From Bubalus kerabau (Eukaryota; Chordata; Mammalia; Artiodactyla; Bovidae): a DNA stretch of 64,000 nucleotides. Location of the stretch: assembly GCF_029407905.1 (NCBI RefSeq), contig NW_026577882.1:3596001-3660000 (forward strand). The letters are read 5' to 3'. Numbering within the stretch: position 1 is the stretch's first letter; every line of letters begins with the position of its first letter. The position numbers and the translations under genes are program-made. Below the pieces are notes generated by a model. It had not been told where the DNA came from. It did no database searches and saw only the letters and a list, made by a program, of their open reading frames with translations. Positions 20,602 through 32,240 of this stretch are shown here, piece by piece.

Positions 20602-23600
20602 CAGGGACACTGTGGATTTGGGAGGGGCCCTTCGTTACTCAAATGGGTTTGGTGCAATCGAAGAGGGCCTCATCTCGAATGGAGGCAGGAACCTCAGGGG
20701 TCCTCTCCATTTCTGACTCGGGTCGCAGAGTACCTGCCGAGTACGGACAAGAGAGTCACGCCTCGTCTTCGTGGAGGAATGGATCTCCGCTTGCCTTTCG
20801 AGTTGTTCACGGAGTGACAGGCCACTTGTTGAGCTGTGTGTGGAACCTGCGGGTTTTTCCGGACGATGCACGGGGGTGTCAGTGCCCTTTCATATTGTGC
20901 CTTCATCCACAGGGTTGCCTTCAAAGAGGTGTCCGGGCATCGGGTTCTTTTCAAGAGCGTACCAGAAAATTGGGGTCTTTCAGCATGTGGTACCACCCAC
21001 GAGGCTACGTCTCGAATTTCCTCAGGAGACCGGCCTCATCCTGAGGTTCGCCGGGAACGTAGGGAACCCTTGCAGACAAAGCAGGGGAATCGACACACCG
21101 GTCGCGATCAGAAGGGGAGAAGGGGCTCAGATGAAGTGGTGCCGGGAACCTCAGTGGTCCCCTCGAGTGAGACCGGTATGTCACGGCACTTTTGAGGTCG
21201 CATCAAGGGTGCCAAGTACAGTTTCACACTTCAAGACGGAACGTGGGAATTCTCTGGAGATGCTCTAGCGGGCAAGGGCCTCATATTGCGATGACGAGGG
21301 AAACACGTGTTTTTTCTCGAGTTGCGGCGGGATTCTCGAGTTACGACGGGGAATTCAGGCTTCCTCTTGTGTTGGCCCAGGAAGTCCAATCTTCCATTCA
21401 ACTTGTCAGAGAGAGCTGGGGGTTGCTCTCGAGTCACTTCAGGGCAAAGAGTCCTCATCTAGGCTTGGGTCCAGGACGTAGTGTTCCTCTCCAGGGGCGA
21501 CAGGGATATCGGGGTCGCATTCCAGTCTCACCCGGTGGGTCACGCCTCGTCTCGAGTGGAAGCAAAGGACTCCACTATCCTCTCGAGTCGCGACGTGTAA
21601 CTCTTGGAGCCCAATGAGTGGCCTAAAGGGAGTCAAGCGTCCTGTGTAGCTTGGACAGAAGGTTCACGCTTGATCTGCATACCATTCAGTTAAAGATGGC
21701 CCTCCTCTCGTGATGACGGGAGCATCTCATGGGTTTTCTCGAGCTGCGGCGCCAGTGTGGGGTTTCTCATGAGATATGATGGGGAGCTCAGGGAGCCTCT
21801 CGTGCGGCGCCAGAGAAGTCAGGCCTCCATGCGTGTGGCCAGGCAGATCGCGTCATTGCTCTGGAGTCATGGGAGGGACTAGGGCCTCAAGACGCATTTA
21901 AGAAGGACTCTCGAGGTCTTTCTTGGGTTGGGGCGGGAAACACTCGTTTCCCTCGACCTCTACCGGGGACCTTAGGGAACTTCCCAGGTGCCTCTGAGAG
22001 GTGAGGGATACTGAGGAGTTAGAGGGGCCTCTCGGGACTCCACTAGGTTTGACGAAATGAAAGAGGGCCTCATCTCGATTGGAGGCAGGAACCTCAGGTT
22101 TCCTCTCCATTTCTGACTCCGACCGCAGGGTCCCTGCAGGGTTGGGACAGGAGAGTCAGGCCTCGTCTTGTCTGAGTAATGGAACTCTGCTTGCCTCTCG
22201 AGTCGTTCAGTGGGTCTCAGGCCCCTTGTCGAGCTGTGTGTGGAACCTGCGGGTGTTTCCAGAAGATGCACGGGGGTGTCATTGCCCCTTCATTTGGTGC
22301 CTTCCCCCACAGGGTTGCCTTCAAAGAGGTGTCCAGGCATCAGGTTCATTTCAAGAGCAGACCGGGAAATCGGGGTCGTTCGACATGTGGCACCACCCAC
22401 GTGGCTCATCTCGAATTTCCTCGTGAGACCAGCATCATCCTGAGGTGCGCCGGGAAGGCCGGGAACACCTTCCACACAAAGAAGGGGAATCGACTCTCCT
22501 GTCGCGATCAGGAGGGGAGATGGGGCTCAGATGAAGTGGGGCCGGGACTCTAGGTTTTCCATTCGAGGGAACCCGGCGTTTCAGGGAACTTTAGGGGTCG
22601 CATCAAGGGAGCCAAGTACCGTTTCCCACTTCAGGACGGAACATGGGACTTCCCTGGAGACGCTGTAGCGGGCAAGGGCCTCATCCTGTGAAGACGTTGA
22701 AACCACGTCGTTTTTCTCGAGTTGCGTCTGGATTCTCGAAAACGACGGGGATTTCAGGCTTCCTCTTGGGTTGGCCCTGGGAAGCCCAATCTTCCCCTGG
22801 AGTTGCGAGGGAAAGCTGGGGGTTCTGCTCGAGTCACTACAGGGCCAAAGAGACCTCATCGAGGCGTGTGTCCAGGACCTAATATTCCTCTCAAGGGAAG
22901 ACAGAGATCTCGGGTTTCCATTCCAGACTCCCCCGGGGAGTCAGGCCTCGCCTCGAGGGTAAGCAGAGAACTCCACTTTCCTCTCAAGTCGCGACACGGA
23001 TCTCTTGGAGCCCAATGAGTGGACTCAAGGGTGTCGAGCCTCCTCTTCAGTTTGGAGAGAGGACTCGGGATTGCTCTCCAGGTCAGGCAGGAAAAGAAGG
23101 CCCTCATCTCGCGATGATGGGGGCATCTCATGGGTTTCCTCAGGCTGCGGCGCCCTTGGGGGTTTTCTCACGAGGCACGACGAGGACCTCAGGGAGCCTC
23201 TCGTGCGGCGCCAGGGAACTCATGTCTCCATGCGCATGGCGAGGAGGAGCTGGTCATCACTCTCGAGTCATGGGAAGTGACTAGGGCCTCAAGACGCGTT
23301 GAAGAAGGACTCTGGAGGTCTTTCTCGGGTGGCGGCGGGAAACCCTCGTTTCCCTCGACTTCTGCAGGGGACTATAGGGAACTTACCAGGGTGCCTCTGA
23401 GAGGTGAGGAATGCTGTGGAGTTGGCAGGGCCTCTCGGGACCCTGCTGGGTTCGGCGCAATGGAAGAGGGCCTCATCTCGAGGGGAGGCAGGAACCTCAG
23501 GCTTCCTCTCCGATTCTGACTCCGACTGCACGGTCCCTGCAGTGTTGGGACAGGAAAGTCATGCCTCGTCTTGTCTGAGGAATGGAATTCTGGTTGCCTC

Positions 23601-23943
23601 TCGAGTTGTTCCGGGAGTCTCAGGCCCCTTGTCGAGCTGTGTGTAGACCCTGGGGGTTTTTCCGGATGATGCACAGGGGTGTCAGTGCCCCTTCGTGTTG
23701 TGCCTTCACTCACAGGGTTGCCTTCGAAGAGGTGTCCGGGCATCGGGTTCTTATCAAGAGCGGACCGGAAAATCGGTGTCGTTCAGCACGTGGCACCTCA
23801 CACGTGGCTAGTCTCGAATTTCCTCCTGAGACCGGCCTCATCCTGAGGTGCGCCAGGAAGGCCGGGAACCCCTTCCAGAGAAAGCAGGGGAATCGACTCT
23901 CCTGTCGCGATCAGGAGGGGAGAAGGGGCTCAGATGAAGTGGT

Positions 23944-24185
23944 GCCGGGACCCTTGGTGTTCCCCTCGAGGGAACCCAGCGTGTCGGGGAACTTTTGCGG
24001 TCGCATCAAGGGTGTCAAGTACCGTTTCACTCTTAAGGACGGAACATGGGACTTCCCTGGAAACGCCGGGAATTTCGGTGTTCCCCTGGAGTGAGACCGG
24101 TATGTTGGGGAACTTTGGGGTCGCATCAAGGGTGCCAAGTAGCATTTCGAACTTTAAGATGGAACGTGGGACTTCTCTTGAGACT
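23944..24185. repeat. Type-1 to type-2 junction with 121-bp partial duplication
   Basis: The block starting GCCGGGACCC..GGTGTTCCCCT at 23944 is repeated from 24065 as GCCGGGAATTTCGGTGTTCCCCT. The first copy is type 1 (CTCGAGGGAACCC), the second type 2 (GGAGTGAGACCGG). The surrounding anchor spacing is 1517 bp, which is one monomer plus about 115-121 bp. This looks like an unequal exchange point between two satellite subtypes. Confidence 0.85.
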
Positions 24186-27100
24186 CTAGCTGGCAAGGGC
24201 CTCATATTGCGATGAAGGGGGAACCACATGGTTTTTAAGACTTGAGGCTGAATTCTCGAATTACGATGGGAAATTCAGACTTCCTCATGTGTTGACCGTG
24301 GGAAGCCCAATCTTCCATTCAAATTGTGAGGGAGAGATGGAGGTTGCTCTCGATCACTGTAGGGCAAAATAGACCTCATCTAGGCTTGTGTCTAGGACAT
24401 AATGTTCCACTCCAGGGGCGACAGGGATCTCGGGGTTGCATTCCAAACTCACCCGGGGAGTCAGGCCTCGTCTCGAGGGAAGCAAAGGACTCCGCTCTCC
24501 TCTCGAGTCGCACCGGGTATTTCTTGGACCCAACTGAGTGGCCTAAAGGGAGTCAATCCTCCTGTGAAGTTTGGAGAGAGGACCAGGGATTGCTCTCCAG
24601 GTCAGGCAGGAAAAGAAGGCCCCCATCTCTCCTTGACGGGGGCATCTTGTGGTTTTTCTCGAACTGCAGCACCACTGTGGGTTTTCTCACGAGGTACGAT
24701 GGGGTACTCAGGGAGCCTCTTGTGTGGTACTAGGGAAGTCAGTTTTCCTGCTTGTGGCGAGGGGAGCACGTCCTTGCTCTGGAGTCATGGTAGGGGAATC
24801 GGGCATCAAGAGACGTTGAAAAAGGACTCTCCAAGTCTTTCTCGGGTTACTTCAGGAAACTCTGGGTTCCCTCGACTTGTGCCAGTGACCTCAGGTAGCT
24901 TCTCAGGGAGCCTCTGAGAATTCAGGGATACTGTGGTGTTGGGAGGGGCCTCTCGGGACACCACTGAGTTTGGTTCAATGGAAGAGGGCCTCTTCTCTAG
25001 TTGAGGTAGGAACCTCAGGGTTCCTCTCCATTTCTGACTCCGATCGCAGGGTCCCTGAAGAGTTGGGCCAGGAGGGTAAGGCCTCGTCTTGTGTGAAGGA
25101 ATGCAACTTCACTTGCCTCTCGAGTTGTTCACGGGGTGACAGTCCACATTTGGAGCTGTGAGTGGAATCGGCGGGTTTCTCCAGACGATGCATGGGGATG
25201 TCAGTGTCCCTTCATGTTGTGCCTTCATCCACAGGGCTGCCTTCGAAATGTCTGGGCGTCAGGTTCTTATCTAGAGTGGACCGGGAATTCGGGATCTTTC
25301 AACATGTGGCACCAACCATGAGGCTACTTTTTGAATTTCCTCATGAGACCGGCCTCATCCTGAGGTTCGCGGGGAAAGTTGGGAACCCCTTGCAGACAAA
25401 GCATGGGAGTCGACCCTCCTGTTGCGATTAGGAGGGGTGAAGGGGCTCACAGGAAGTGGTGCCATGAACTTTGGTGTTTCCCTCGAGTGAGACTGGTATG
25501 TCAGGGAACTTTGGGGGTCGCATCAAGGGTGCCAAGTACCGTTTTGTACTTCAGGATGGAACGTGGGACTTCTCTTGATACGCTGTAGCGGCCAAGGGCC
25601 TCATCTTGCGATGACGGGGGAGCCACGTGGTTTTTCTCGAGTTGCGGCGGGATTCTCGAGTTACGACGGGGATTTCAGGCTTCCTCTTGTGTTGGGCCAG
25701 GGAAGTCCAATCATCCATTCGAGTTGCGAGGGAGAGCTGGGGGTTGCGCTCGAGTCACGTCAGGGCAAAGGAGACCTCATCTAGGCTTGTGTCCAGGACC
25801 TAATGTTCCTCTCCAAGGGCCACAGGGATCTCAGGTTTGCATTCCAGCCTCACCCAGGGAGTCAGGCCTCGTGTCGAAGGGAAGCAAAGGACTCTGCTCT
25901 CCTTTCGAGTTGCGACGGGCACCTCTTGGAGCCCACTTTGTGGCCTAAAGGGAGTCAAGCCTCCTGTGAAGTTTGGAGAGAGGACTTGGGACTGCTCTCC
26001 AGGCCATGCAGGAAAAGATGGCCCTCATCTCGCGATGACGGAGGGGTCTTGTGTGTTTTCTCGAGCTGCGGCGCCAGTGTGGGGTTTCACACGAGGTACG
26101 ACAGGGAGCTCAGGGAGCCTCTCATGTGGCGCCAGGGAAGTCAGGTCTCCATGTGCGTGGCGAGGGGGAGCGCGTTATTGCTCTCGAGCCATGGTAGGGG
26201 AATCTGACCTCAAGACGCGTTGAAGAAGGACTCTCGAGGTCTTTCTTTGGTTGCGGCAGGAAACCCTTATTTCCCTCGACGTTTGCCGGTGGCCTCAAGG
26301 AGCTTCTCAGAATGCCTATGAGAAGTCAGGGATACTGTGGAGATGGGAGTGGCCTCTCGGGACTCCACTGGGTTTGTTTTAATGGAAGAGGGCCTCATCT
26401 CGGGTTGAGGCAGGAACCTCAGGTTTCCTCTCCATTTCTGACTCAGATCGAAGCGTGCCTGCAGAGTTGGGGTTGGATACTCAGGCCTCGTCTTGTCTGA
26501 GGAAGGGAACTCCGCTTGCCTCTCTCGTTGTTTAAGGGGTGACAGGCCAGTTGTGGAGCTGTATGTGGATCCTGTGGGACTTTCCGGACGATGAACAGGG
26601 TTGCCAGTGCCCCCTCGTGTAGTGCCTTCATCCACAGGGTTGCCTTAGAAGAGGTGTCCGGGCATCGGGTTCTTATCAAGAGCAAGACCGAGAAATCGGG
26701 GTCTTTTGGCACGTGGCACCAACACGAGGCTACGTCTCGAATTTCTTCGTGAGACTGGCCTCATCCTGAGGTGCGCCATGAAGGTCGGGAACCCCTTCTA
26801 GACAAAGCAGGGGAATCGACCTTCCTGCCGTGATCAGGAGTGGAGAAGGGGCTCAAATGAAGTGGTGCCAGGAACTTCGGTGTTCCCTTGGAGTGAGACC
26901 GGTATATTGGGGAACTTTTGGGGTCGCATCAAGGGTGCCAAGTAGCATTTCGAACTTTATGACGAAACATGGGACTTCTCTTGAGACTCTGTAGTGGGCA
27001 AAGGCCTCATATTGTGATGAATGGGGAACCACGTGGTTTTTAAGAGTTGCGGCGGGATTCTCGAGTTACAACGGGAAATTCAGACTTCCTCTTGTGTTGG

Positions 27101-27787
27101 CCCAGTGAAGACCAATCTTCCATTCGAATTGCGAGGGAGAGATGGGTGTTGCTCTCGAGTCACTGTAGGGCAAAATAGACCTCATCTAGGCTTTTGTCCA
27201 GGACATAATGTTCCTCTCCAGGGGCAACAGGGATCTCGGGGTTGCATTCCAGACTCACCCGAGGTAAAGCCTCGTCTCGAGGGGAAACAAAGTACTCTGC
27301 TCTCCTCTCAAGTCGCGACAGGTATCTCTTGGAGCCCATTGAGTGGCCTAAAGGGAGTAAAGCCTCCTGTGAAGTTTGGAGAAAGGACCAGGGATTGCTC
27401 TCCAGGTCAGGCAGGAAAAGAAGTCCCCAGTCTCGCGATGACCGTGGCGTCTCGTGGGTTTTCCCGAGCTGTGGCGCCAGTGTGGGGTTTCTCACGAGGT
27501 ATGACGGGGAGCTCAGGGAGCCTCTCATGTGGCGCCAGGGAAGTCAGGTGTCCATGCGCATGGCGAGGGGGAGCGTGTCATTGCTCTCGAGTCATGGTAG
27601 GGGAATCCGGCCTCAAGACGCGTTGAAGACGGACTCTTGAGGTCCTTCTCGGGTTGCGGCAGGATACCCTGTGTTCCCTTGACTTGTGCCGGTGACCTCA
27701 GGGAGTTGCTCAGGGTGCCTCTGAGAAGACACTGATACTGTGGTGTTGGGAGGGGCCTCTCGGGACTCCACTGCGTTTGGTGCAATG

Positions 27788-27793
27788 GAAGAT
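27788..27793. repeat. Target site duplication, left copy, of endogenous retrovirus
   Basis: GAAGAT here corresponds to GAAGAG at 34678-34683. The uninterrupted satellite reads CAATGGAAGAGGGCC, so the last base of the left copy has mutated. A 6-bp duplication is usual for betaretroviruses. Confidence 0.85.
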
Positions 27794-29096
27794 TGCCGGG
27801 AGTCAGCGAGAGACATTCCACTCGTGACAAATGTCATGAGGAAAGAGTCTCGGCATACGCAAAGGCGGGATCGAGCCTCCGGGAGTTCCCCCGTATATTC
27901 TTCAGCATCTACCCCCCAAATCCAAAGTCTGCCTTCTTTATTGCTTTGTTCTCTCACCTCTGACATTACTGGGGATGTCCCCCACCACCATCTCACACTC
28001 TCTGTCAAAGAGCTAACTTACAGCTCCAACTAATAATGTTCCTGGGCAATTAGTAGTGTTTAAATCCAAACCCCTCAGATGGTTTTCTAACGCGCCTGAC
28101 AAGTTTACCCGGTCTCCTACAGCTATGCATACGATTGTGTACAGTCTCCCAGCCTCGAGACGCACGGGAAGTTTAAGATATTCAAATAGCTTAGAGCCTC
28201 TCAGAGAGTTAGAAACTGTCAGAATAAAACTAGTAAAAGATTTCATTGATGAACCAATGCTTTTTGCCAAGTTTCCACATCCCCTGAATTGTGTCCTTGA
28301 ATGTGTGCTAATTAATATAGTTGGTATGTAGAAAAAATAAGTAGTGGCCTTGATGTTGGTAACTTTAGACCCTTAAGGTAATAAATTCTTTTCTTTGTTG
28401 TAAACCCATTACACATCCTCCCTATAGGAATGCAATTTTATCTTCGAAAGATGGCGCCAAACCTTAAACAATTACTCTTAGAGAAAATAACTCTTATGGT
28501 TGATAAGTCTTTGTCAAGAGTCATAAAATGTTAATAGGTCTTCTGGCCAGAAGATGATGTAAATCATCTAAACCATTTTTATACGATAAATCTGCAGAAA
28601 AGAAACCCTGGTTTTTGATAAGGATTAAAGACTGCTGACTTTGCATCCCCTATTATCCTCTATGTGTAACTTAGGGTATTAAAACCTGTGTTGAAAATAA
28701 AGCTACGGGCCTTGCTCGCCAACACTTGGTCTCCCCATGTCATTATTCCCCTCAATTTTCAGATGAGTGTCCATCTGGAGCGCGGATATCCTCTGCGACC
28801 ATTTATTTGCCTGGGCTTCGAAGACCCACTCGATAAGGTGTCTAAGGTGGGGCACCTTCCTCTATTCTAGAGGGCACTTGCAGCCTCCGTGGTCAGAGCT
28901 AACCTGGTGTCACGGGTTATATTGATTTTCCGCGTAAACCAAGCTACTCAGCTGCTTTTCTCCACTGAATTTTCCTACTGAGCTATCCTCATTCTATTAC
29001 TCTTTATATCTTTGATGAATAAATAAATAAATACATAGGTCGCCTACTCCATCTTCCCTTCGAATACCCTGGATCAGCTGGGGCTGGACCTCTGCA
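27794..29096 (+). repeat. 5' LTR of the provirus
   Basis: 1303 bp, starting TGCCGGGAGTCAGCGAGAG and ending CCTCTGCA. It matches the 3' LTR (33384-34677) along its full length. A TATA-like TATTAAAA lies at 28677-28684 and AATAAA at 28696-28701, only about 12 bases further on. This suggests that the poly(A) signal lies upstream of or at a very short R region, as known for MMTV-type LTRs. The ~91-codon frame at 28056-28331 begins with GTG and is not supported as a gene. Confidence 0.92.
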
Positions 29097-29098
29097 GG

Positions 29099-29117
29099 TG
29101 GCGCCCGAGACAGGCAT
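29099..29117 (+). promoter_or_regulatory. Primer binding site, Lys-tRNA type
   Basis: TGGCGCCCGAGACAGG begins three bases after the LTR end. It matches a site for tRNA-Lys3 except for one extra G after CCCGA and a changed 3' end. The same extra G is present in the second retrovirus (63918), where the 3' end GGGAC is intact, so it is a family trait and not local damage. Confidence 0.8.
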
Positions 29118-29340
29118 TTCGAAGGTAAATCCCCAACCCCATTCCCCCAGTGTTCAGTTTTGGGGACAGATAGGATCCCACTTAGGGGGCTGCAGATCCC
29201 CCTGTAGAACAGACAGGGCGAGAGGAGTGGGAAGTGTTGAAGAGTTAGAGAGAAAAAACGGTTTCTAAAAAGGCTGACAAAAAAGGCCTAATCTTTAGAT
29301 AGCTAAAAGCAAAATCTTTTACTATCCTTAAGTTTCTGAC

Positions 29341-29907
29341 ATGGGCAACACTGAATCAAATGAAAGACAGCTCTTTATAGGAGTAATTTTACAGTTATTA
29401 AGTAAAAGAAGAATCAAGGTTAAAAAATCTTCCATTCAATCATTTTGTACATTTGTACAAGACCACTGCCCTTGGTTTCTACAACAAGGCACTGTTAACC
29501 TAGATATCTTGAAAAAACTAGGAAAACAGCTAAGAGCTTATTGTGCTCAGCAAGGTTTGGAAAAAATCCCTACTTACACCTTTCCTCTGTGGAATATGAC
29601 TAGAGATGTTTTAGATCCAGCTCATGAATTTGAAAAGGTACCTGTTAAAGAGGAAAGTAAAGTTGGAAAAGTACCTGTTAAACAAAAAAGCAAATCTGAA
29701 AAGGTACCTGTTATAAAGAAAAGTGAAAATGAAGAGGCTATACCTAGCTATCGACAGCTAAATGAATGGCTAGCCGCTATGACTGCCAATGAGCATGTAA
29801 AAGATAGGGATGAAAAGAAAGATCAGCTCTCCCCTCAATTTGAAAAAGGTTTAGAGGAAACAGCAGCTCGATGCCATTCTGATGAGGATTTTTTTTTTTT
29901 AAGCTAA
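29341..29907 (+). pseudogene. gag: gag remnant: matrix N-terminal part
   Basis: A 188-codon frame beginning Met-Gly-Asn, which fits an N-terminal myristoylation signal of a retroviral matrix protein. Residues 1-95 have the alpha-helical pattern and conserved aromatic spacing of betaretroviral matrix (a LL.KR...V....I..F motif and W..QQG.VN near residues 45-55). Residues 98-130 form three 11-residue Lys-Val-Pro-Val repeats. The frame closes in a run of 11 T (about 29889-29899), producing a short Phe-rich end, so a slippage frameshift in the T run has truncated it. The ATG is about 225 bases after the primer binding site, a normal leader length. Capsid and nucleocapsid domains do not follow. 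Retroviral in origin, non-functional here. Confidence 0.85.
29632..29730 (+). repeat. Three 33-bp tandem repeats within gag
   Basis: Units 29632-29664, 29665-29697 and 29698-29730 each contain GTACCTGTTA and encode an 11-residue repeat with a Lys-Val-Pro-Val core. The length is a multiple of three, so the matrix frame is kept. Confidence 0.9.
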
Positions 29908-30780
29908 AGATGCTCCTAAAAGTTTAAGAAAATATCCCTAATCAGACCATCCGCTCCTAGGAGGTTGAGGGAAACATCCCCGATCAGACAGTTCGTAAGA
30001 TTTAGTTACCAAACAGTTAAAGGATCTCCGGAACAGAAGAGGAAAACTTCGGGACGCTCCCATCCCCCTATGCCTCCTCCTCCATGTCGGGGTAAAGGGC
30101 CACCGCTAGGAGTTTCCCGGAGAAGGATTTTCTCTAGTCCCAAGGATGAACTTGATCCTCACCTTGAGGCTTCTTTTCTAGTCTCCTCTGCAGTTTAGCC
30201 AGGGTAAAGAGGTTACAAAATAAATAAAAATATTCTCTAAAATTAAAAAAAAAATTAAAAATGGATTTCTCTGCATCTAAGAATAGACAAATATTTATTG
30301 ACTGTGGAATATGATTAGAAATGTCCTGGACCTCCGTCACGAGGCTATTAAATAGACTATGGGGGAGGCTATAGAGGTGGATGGTGGTGAGTCTCCATTT
30401 ACTGCACAGATCATATTTTCTGCCATTGAAAAAAAAAAAAAAGGAGGGAGAAAGTGGTCTACCTCCCGAGGAAGGAGAGGGCTTACAGGACGCTGCGGCC
30501 GAGAGCCCTGGCGAGCTCCCTCCCCCTCTGCGCAAACCTTTAAAAAACTTATCCACCACTTTCTGATTTAAGGCGACTGCCACCGCCTTCGATTGTGCCT
30601 CCCAGGACCCAGGAGTTCCCCACTTTGCCCCCAAAGCCTCCCAAAGTGTTGCCTAAGACTGAGGAAGATAAAAAGTTTTTTAAACAAAGGAGCTTTTAGT
30701 ACACAATATGCAGAGCGTGCTCCTTGGAGAAAACTCCCTCAGGGGGGTCTCACCCAGGCTAGGAGAAAAGCGAAAAGGCA
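29908..30780 (+). pseudogene. Degenerate gag remainder with duplicated matrix-end segment
   Basis: After the T-run frameshift the sequence still looks gag-derived but has stops in every frame. At 30305-30343 a codon series gives W-N-M-x-R-x-V-L-D-x-x-H-E, the same pattern as 29590-29628 in the first gag frame, followed in frame by a stop at 30353. A divergent second copy of the matrix end is therefore spliced in. The tract 30460-30640 encodes proline-rich peptides in one frame. Purine runs at 30427-30440 and an A-rich stretch near 30245-30258 add frameshifts. No nucleocapsid zinc knuckles were found. Confidence 0.6.
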
Positions 30781-31290
30781 AGGAGATTTAATAACAATAT
30801 TAACCCCTGATGTGCCGCTTACTCCAATTCCAACCGGAGTGGCTGGCCCCCTATCTGAGGACATTGTAAGATTTGTCCTGGGGCGTAGCTTGCTTTCTTT
30901 AAAAAAAAAATTAAATAAAAAAAAAAGAAAGAAAAGAAATTTCGCTGGTGCATGGTGTAGTAGATTCTGATGATATTGAGAAATTAAAGTCTTGATCTCA
31001 CTGCCTATCAAAACTGTACAAATTAATAAAGGTCAAAGAGTAACACAGCTTTTACTTTTACCTTAATATCAGACAAGGAAAAACTTGACTTCTCAAGCTA
31101 AGAGCCACAAAACATTTGGATCTAGTGATCTAGCCTTTTGGGTGCAGGAAATTACAGTTCCAAGGCCTTTAAAAGATCTTTTAATTCAAGAGAATAAAAC
31201 GCCAGGGCTATTAGACACAGGAACAGACGTCTCTTAACATTGCTGGGAAAGACTGGCCCAGCTCCTGGCCAACACATAATACTGAAAATG
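30781..31290 (+). pseudogene. pro: dUTPase-protease (pro) remnant
   Basis: The frame ending at 30970 carries, over its last ~60 residues, a dUTPase-like segment: LTP.V.L..IPTGVAGPL, then VRFVLGRSLL. An A run at 30901-30926 breaks the frame, and in another phase G-V-V-D-S-D-D continues the dUTPase pattern near 30952-30980. Further on, a protease active-site motif Leu-Leu-Asp-Thr-Gly-Thr-Asp is seen with its catalytic Asp codon at 31214-31216, closed by TAA at 31235-31237 three codons after the motif. A dUTPase placed just before protease is a betaretroviral arrangement. Reading frames are broken by at least two stops and homopolymer slips, so no enzyme can be made. Confidence 0.75.
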
Positions 31291-31339
31291 AGTTGGTGGG
31301 ATTAGAGAAAGTGGTATGTGGGGTGGAGATGCTGTACAG

Positions 31340-32020
31340 GTGGTACATTTAACAATACTTTATATATTGTTATAAATACATAATATAAATGTATTTCCTA
31401 ATTACAGTTTGCCTAATTAGGTATGGGTATAAATAAAATATAATAAAGGTATACCTAATTCTATTTATAGATCTATACTTAATTAATTTGTATATAAATT
31501 AATATGTATACTATATACACACACACATATATATATACTGTATAATTAAATATATATGGCAGTAATATAATGTGTGTGTGGCTGATATTAATTGGTATGG
31601 ATTGATGTGCTGTGATGATATATGTTCTATATACTGTATAATTATAAATGTGTGACATGTATTATTACAGTATATTGGTTTGTGTTGGTTGGTATTAGCT
31701 GCGTATGTGTTGTATTGCTGTAATATATATTAATTAATATATTAATTATAAAGATTAATTCAAGTATATTGATTTATATATATTATATGTCAATAACTTT
31801 ATACTTGTTGCCATATATAAATACATATATAAATGCATTTTGCATTTAGGTATATCTGTATACCTGTATACCAAAATGAGATAAGGAGGTTATACATTTA
31901 TTACTTTAATTTATACAGAGACCTAAACTAAACATTAGACCTAAATTAACATATCCATAGGGAAACAGCTAGACAAATAGTGAAGTTATGTTCCAATTGT
32001 AATTAATCACTTAAACGTAA
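31340..32020. other. AT-rich tract occupying the place of pol
   Basis: About 680 bases with strongly raised A+T, many TATATA and TAATTA motifs and a (CA)n/(TA)n stretch at 31515-31540. No reverse transcriptase or RNase H motif is visible in any frame. It begins shortly after the protease remnant and ends before the integrase tail. It may be an insertion, an expanded microsatellite, or grossly decayed filler after a pol deletion. Confidence 0.7.
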
Positions 32021-32074
32021 ACACACAGGGGCAGACTACAATGATGAGACACTAGATGCCTGAATTACAGGCTA

Positions 32075-32240
32075 CGACTCGGCCCCTGGTCAAGTAAAAA
32101 GGCCTCCTTACGGGAGAGTGAAAAAGGCCAGATGTGTTGCTAACTTGTGGGAGAGGGTATGCTTGTATATTTCTACAGAATGCAGATTCTCCGGTTTGGA
32201 TCTCAGACAAATTCGTCATGTCACATTCCCCAAAGACCAG
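32075..32240 (+). pseudogene. pol: Integrase C-terminal remnant of pol
   Basis: In one frame from about 32081, a betaretroviral integrase tail is readable, including GRGYACIFLQNADSPVWI in the frame through 32134-32210. In-frame stops lie at 32095-32097 (TAA) and 32119-32121 (TGA). The catalytic core (D,D-35-E) is absent, since everything upstream to the protease is missing or replaced. Confidence 0.75.

Larger units (their letters stand above)
8880..27793. repeat. Satellite I (1.715-type) array, block 1
   Basis: Head-to-tail monomers of about 1402 bp. Using the phase anchor GAGGGATGCTGTGGAG / CAGGGATACTGTGGAG, monomers are marked at 8921, 10322, 11726, 13129, 14530, 15930, 17348, 18768, 20602, 22003, 23406, 24923, 26327 and 27730. 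Most spacings are 1400-1404 bp. Two are 1418-1420, from an extra ~16-18 bp, and two are aberrant (1834 and 1517). Inside the monomer, CTCGAG/TCGAG motifs recur at short intervals, as expected from the ~31-bp subrepeat ancestry described for bovine satellite I. Type-1 monomers (GCGAAGACGTTG, GGGGTTTCCTCGAGCTGC, CTCCGCTGGGTTTGGCGC) occupy about 8880-14900 and 21860-24066. Type-2 monomers (GCGATGACGGGGGA, GTGGGTTTTCTCGAGCTGC, CTCCACTGGGTTTGGTGC) occupy the rest. The block starts directly after the CpG-rich element and is cut by the retrovirus. Confidence 0.95.

Noticed and set aside
8880..27793. Possible CRISPR-like array because of regularly spaced short repeats
   Set aside because: The repeats are diverged subrepeats of a eukaryotic satellite without unique spacers or cas genes; the sequence is clearly mammalian.
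28056..28331. 91-codon frame present in both LTRs of the first retrovirus (also 33646-33921), considered as an LTR-encoded gene
   Set aside because: It begins with GTG; differences between the two copies are mostly amino-acid changing, in about the neutral ratio; the third LTR has stops in this region. No evidence of selection.
31500..31560. Possible replication origin or matrix attachment region in the AT-rich tract
   Set aside because: AT-richness and TATATA runs alone are not evidence; no specific motif arrangement was seen.
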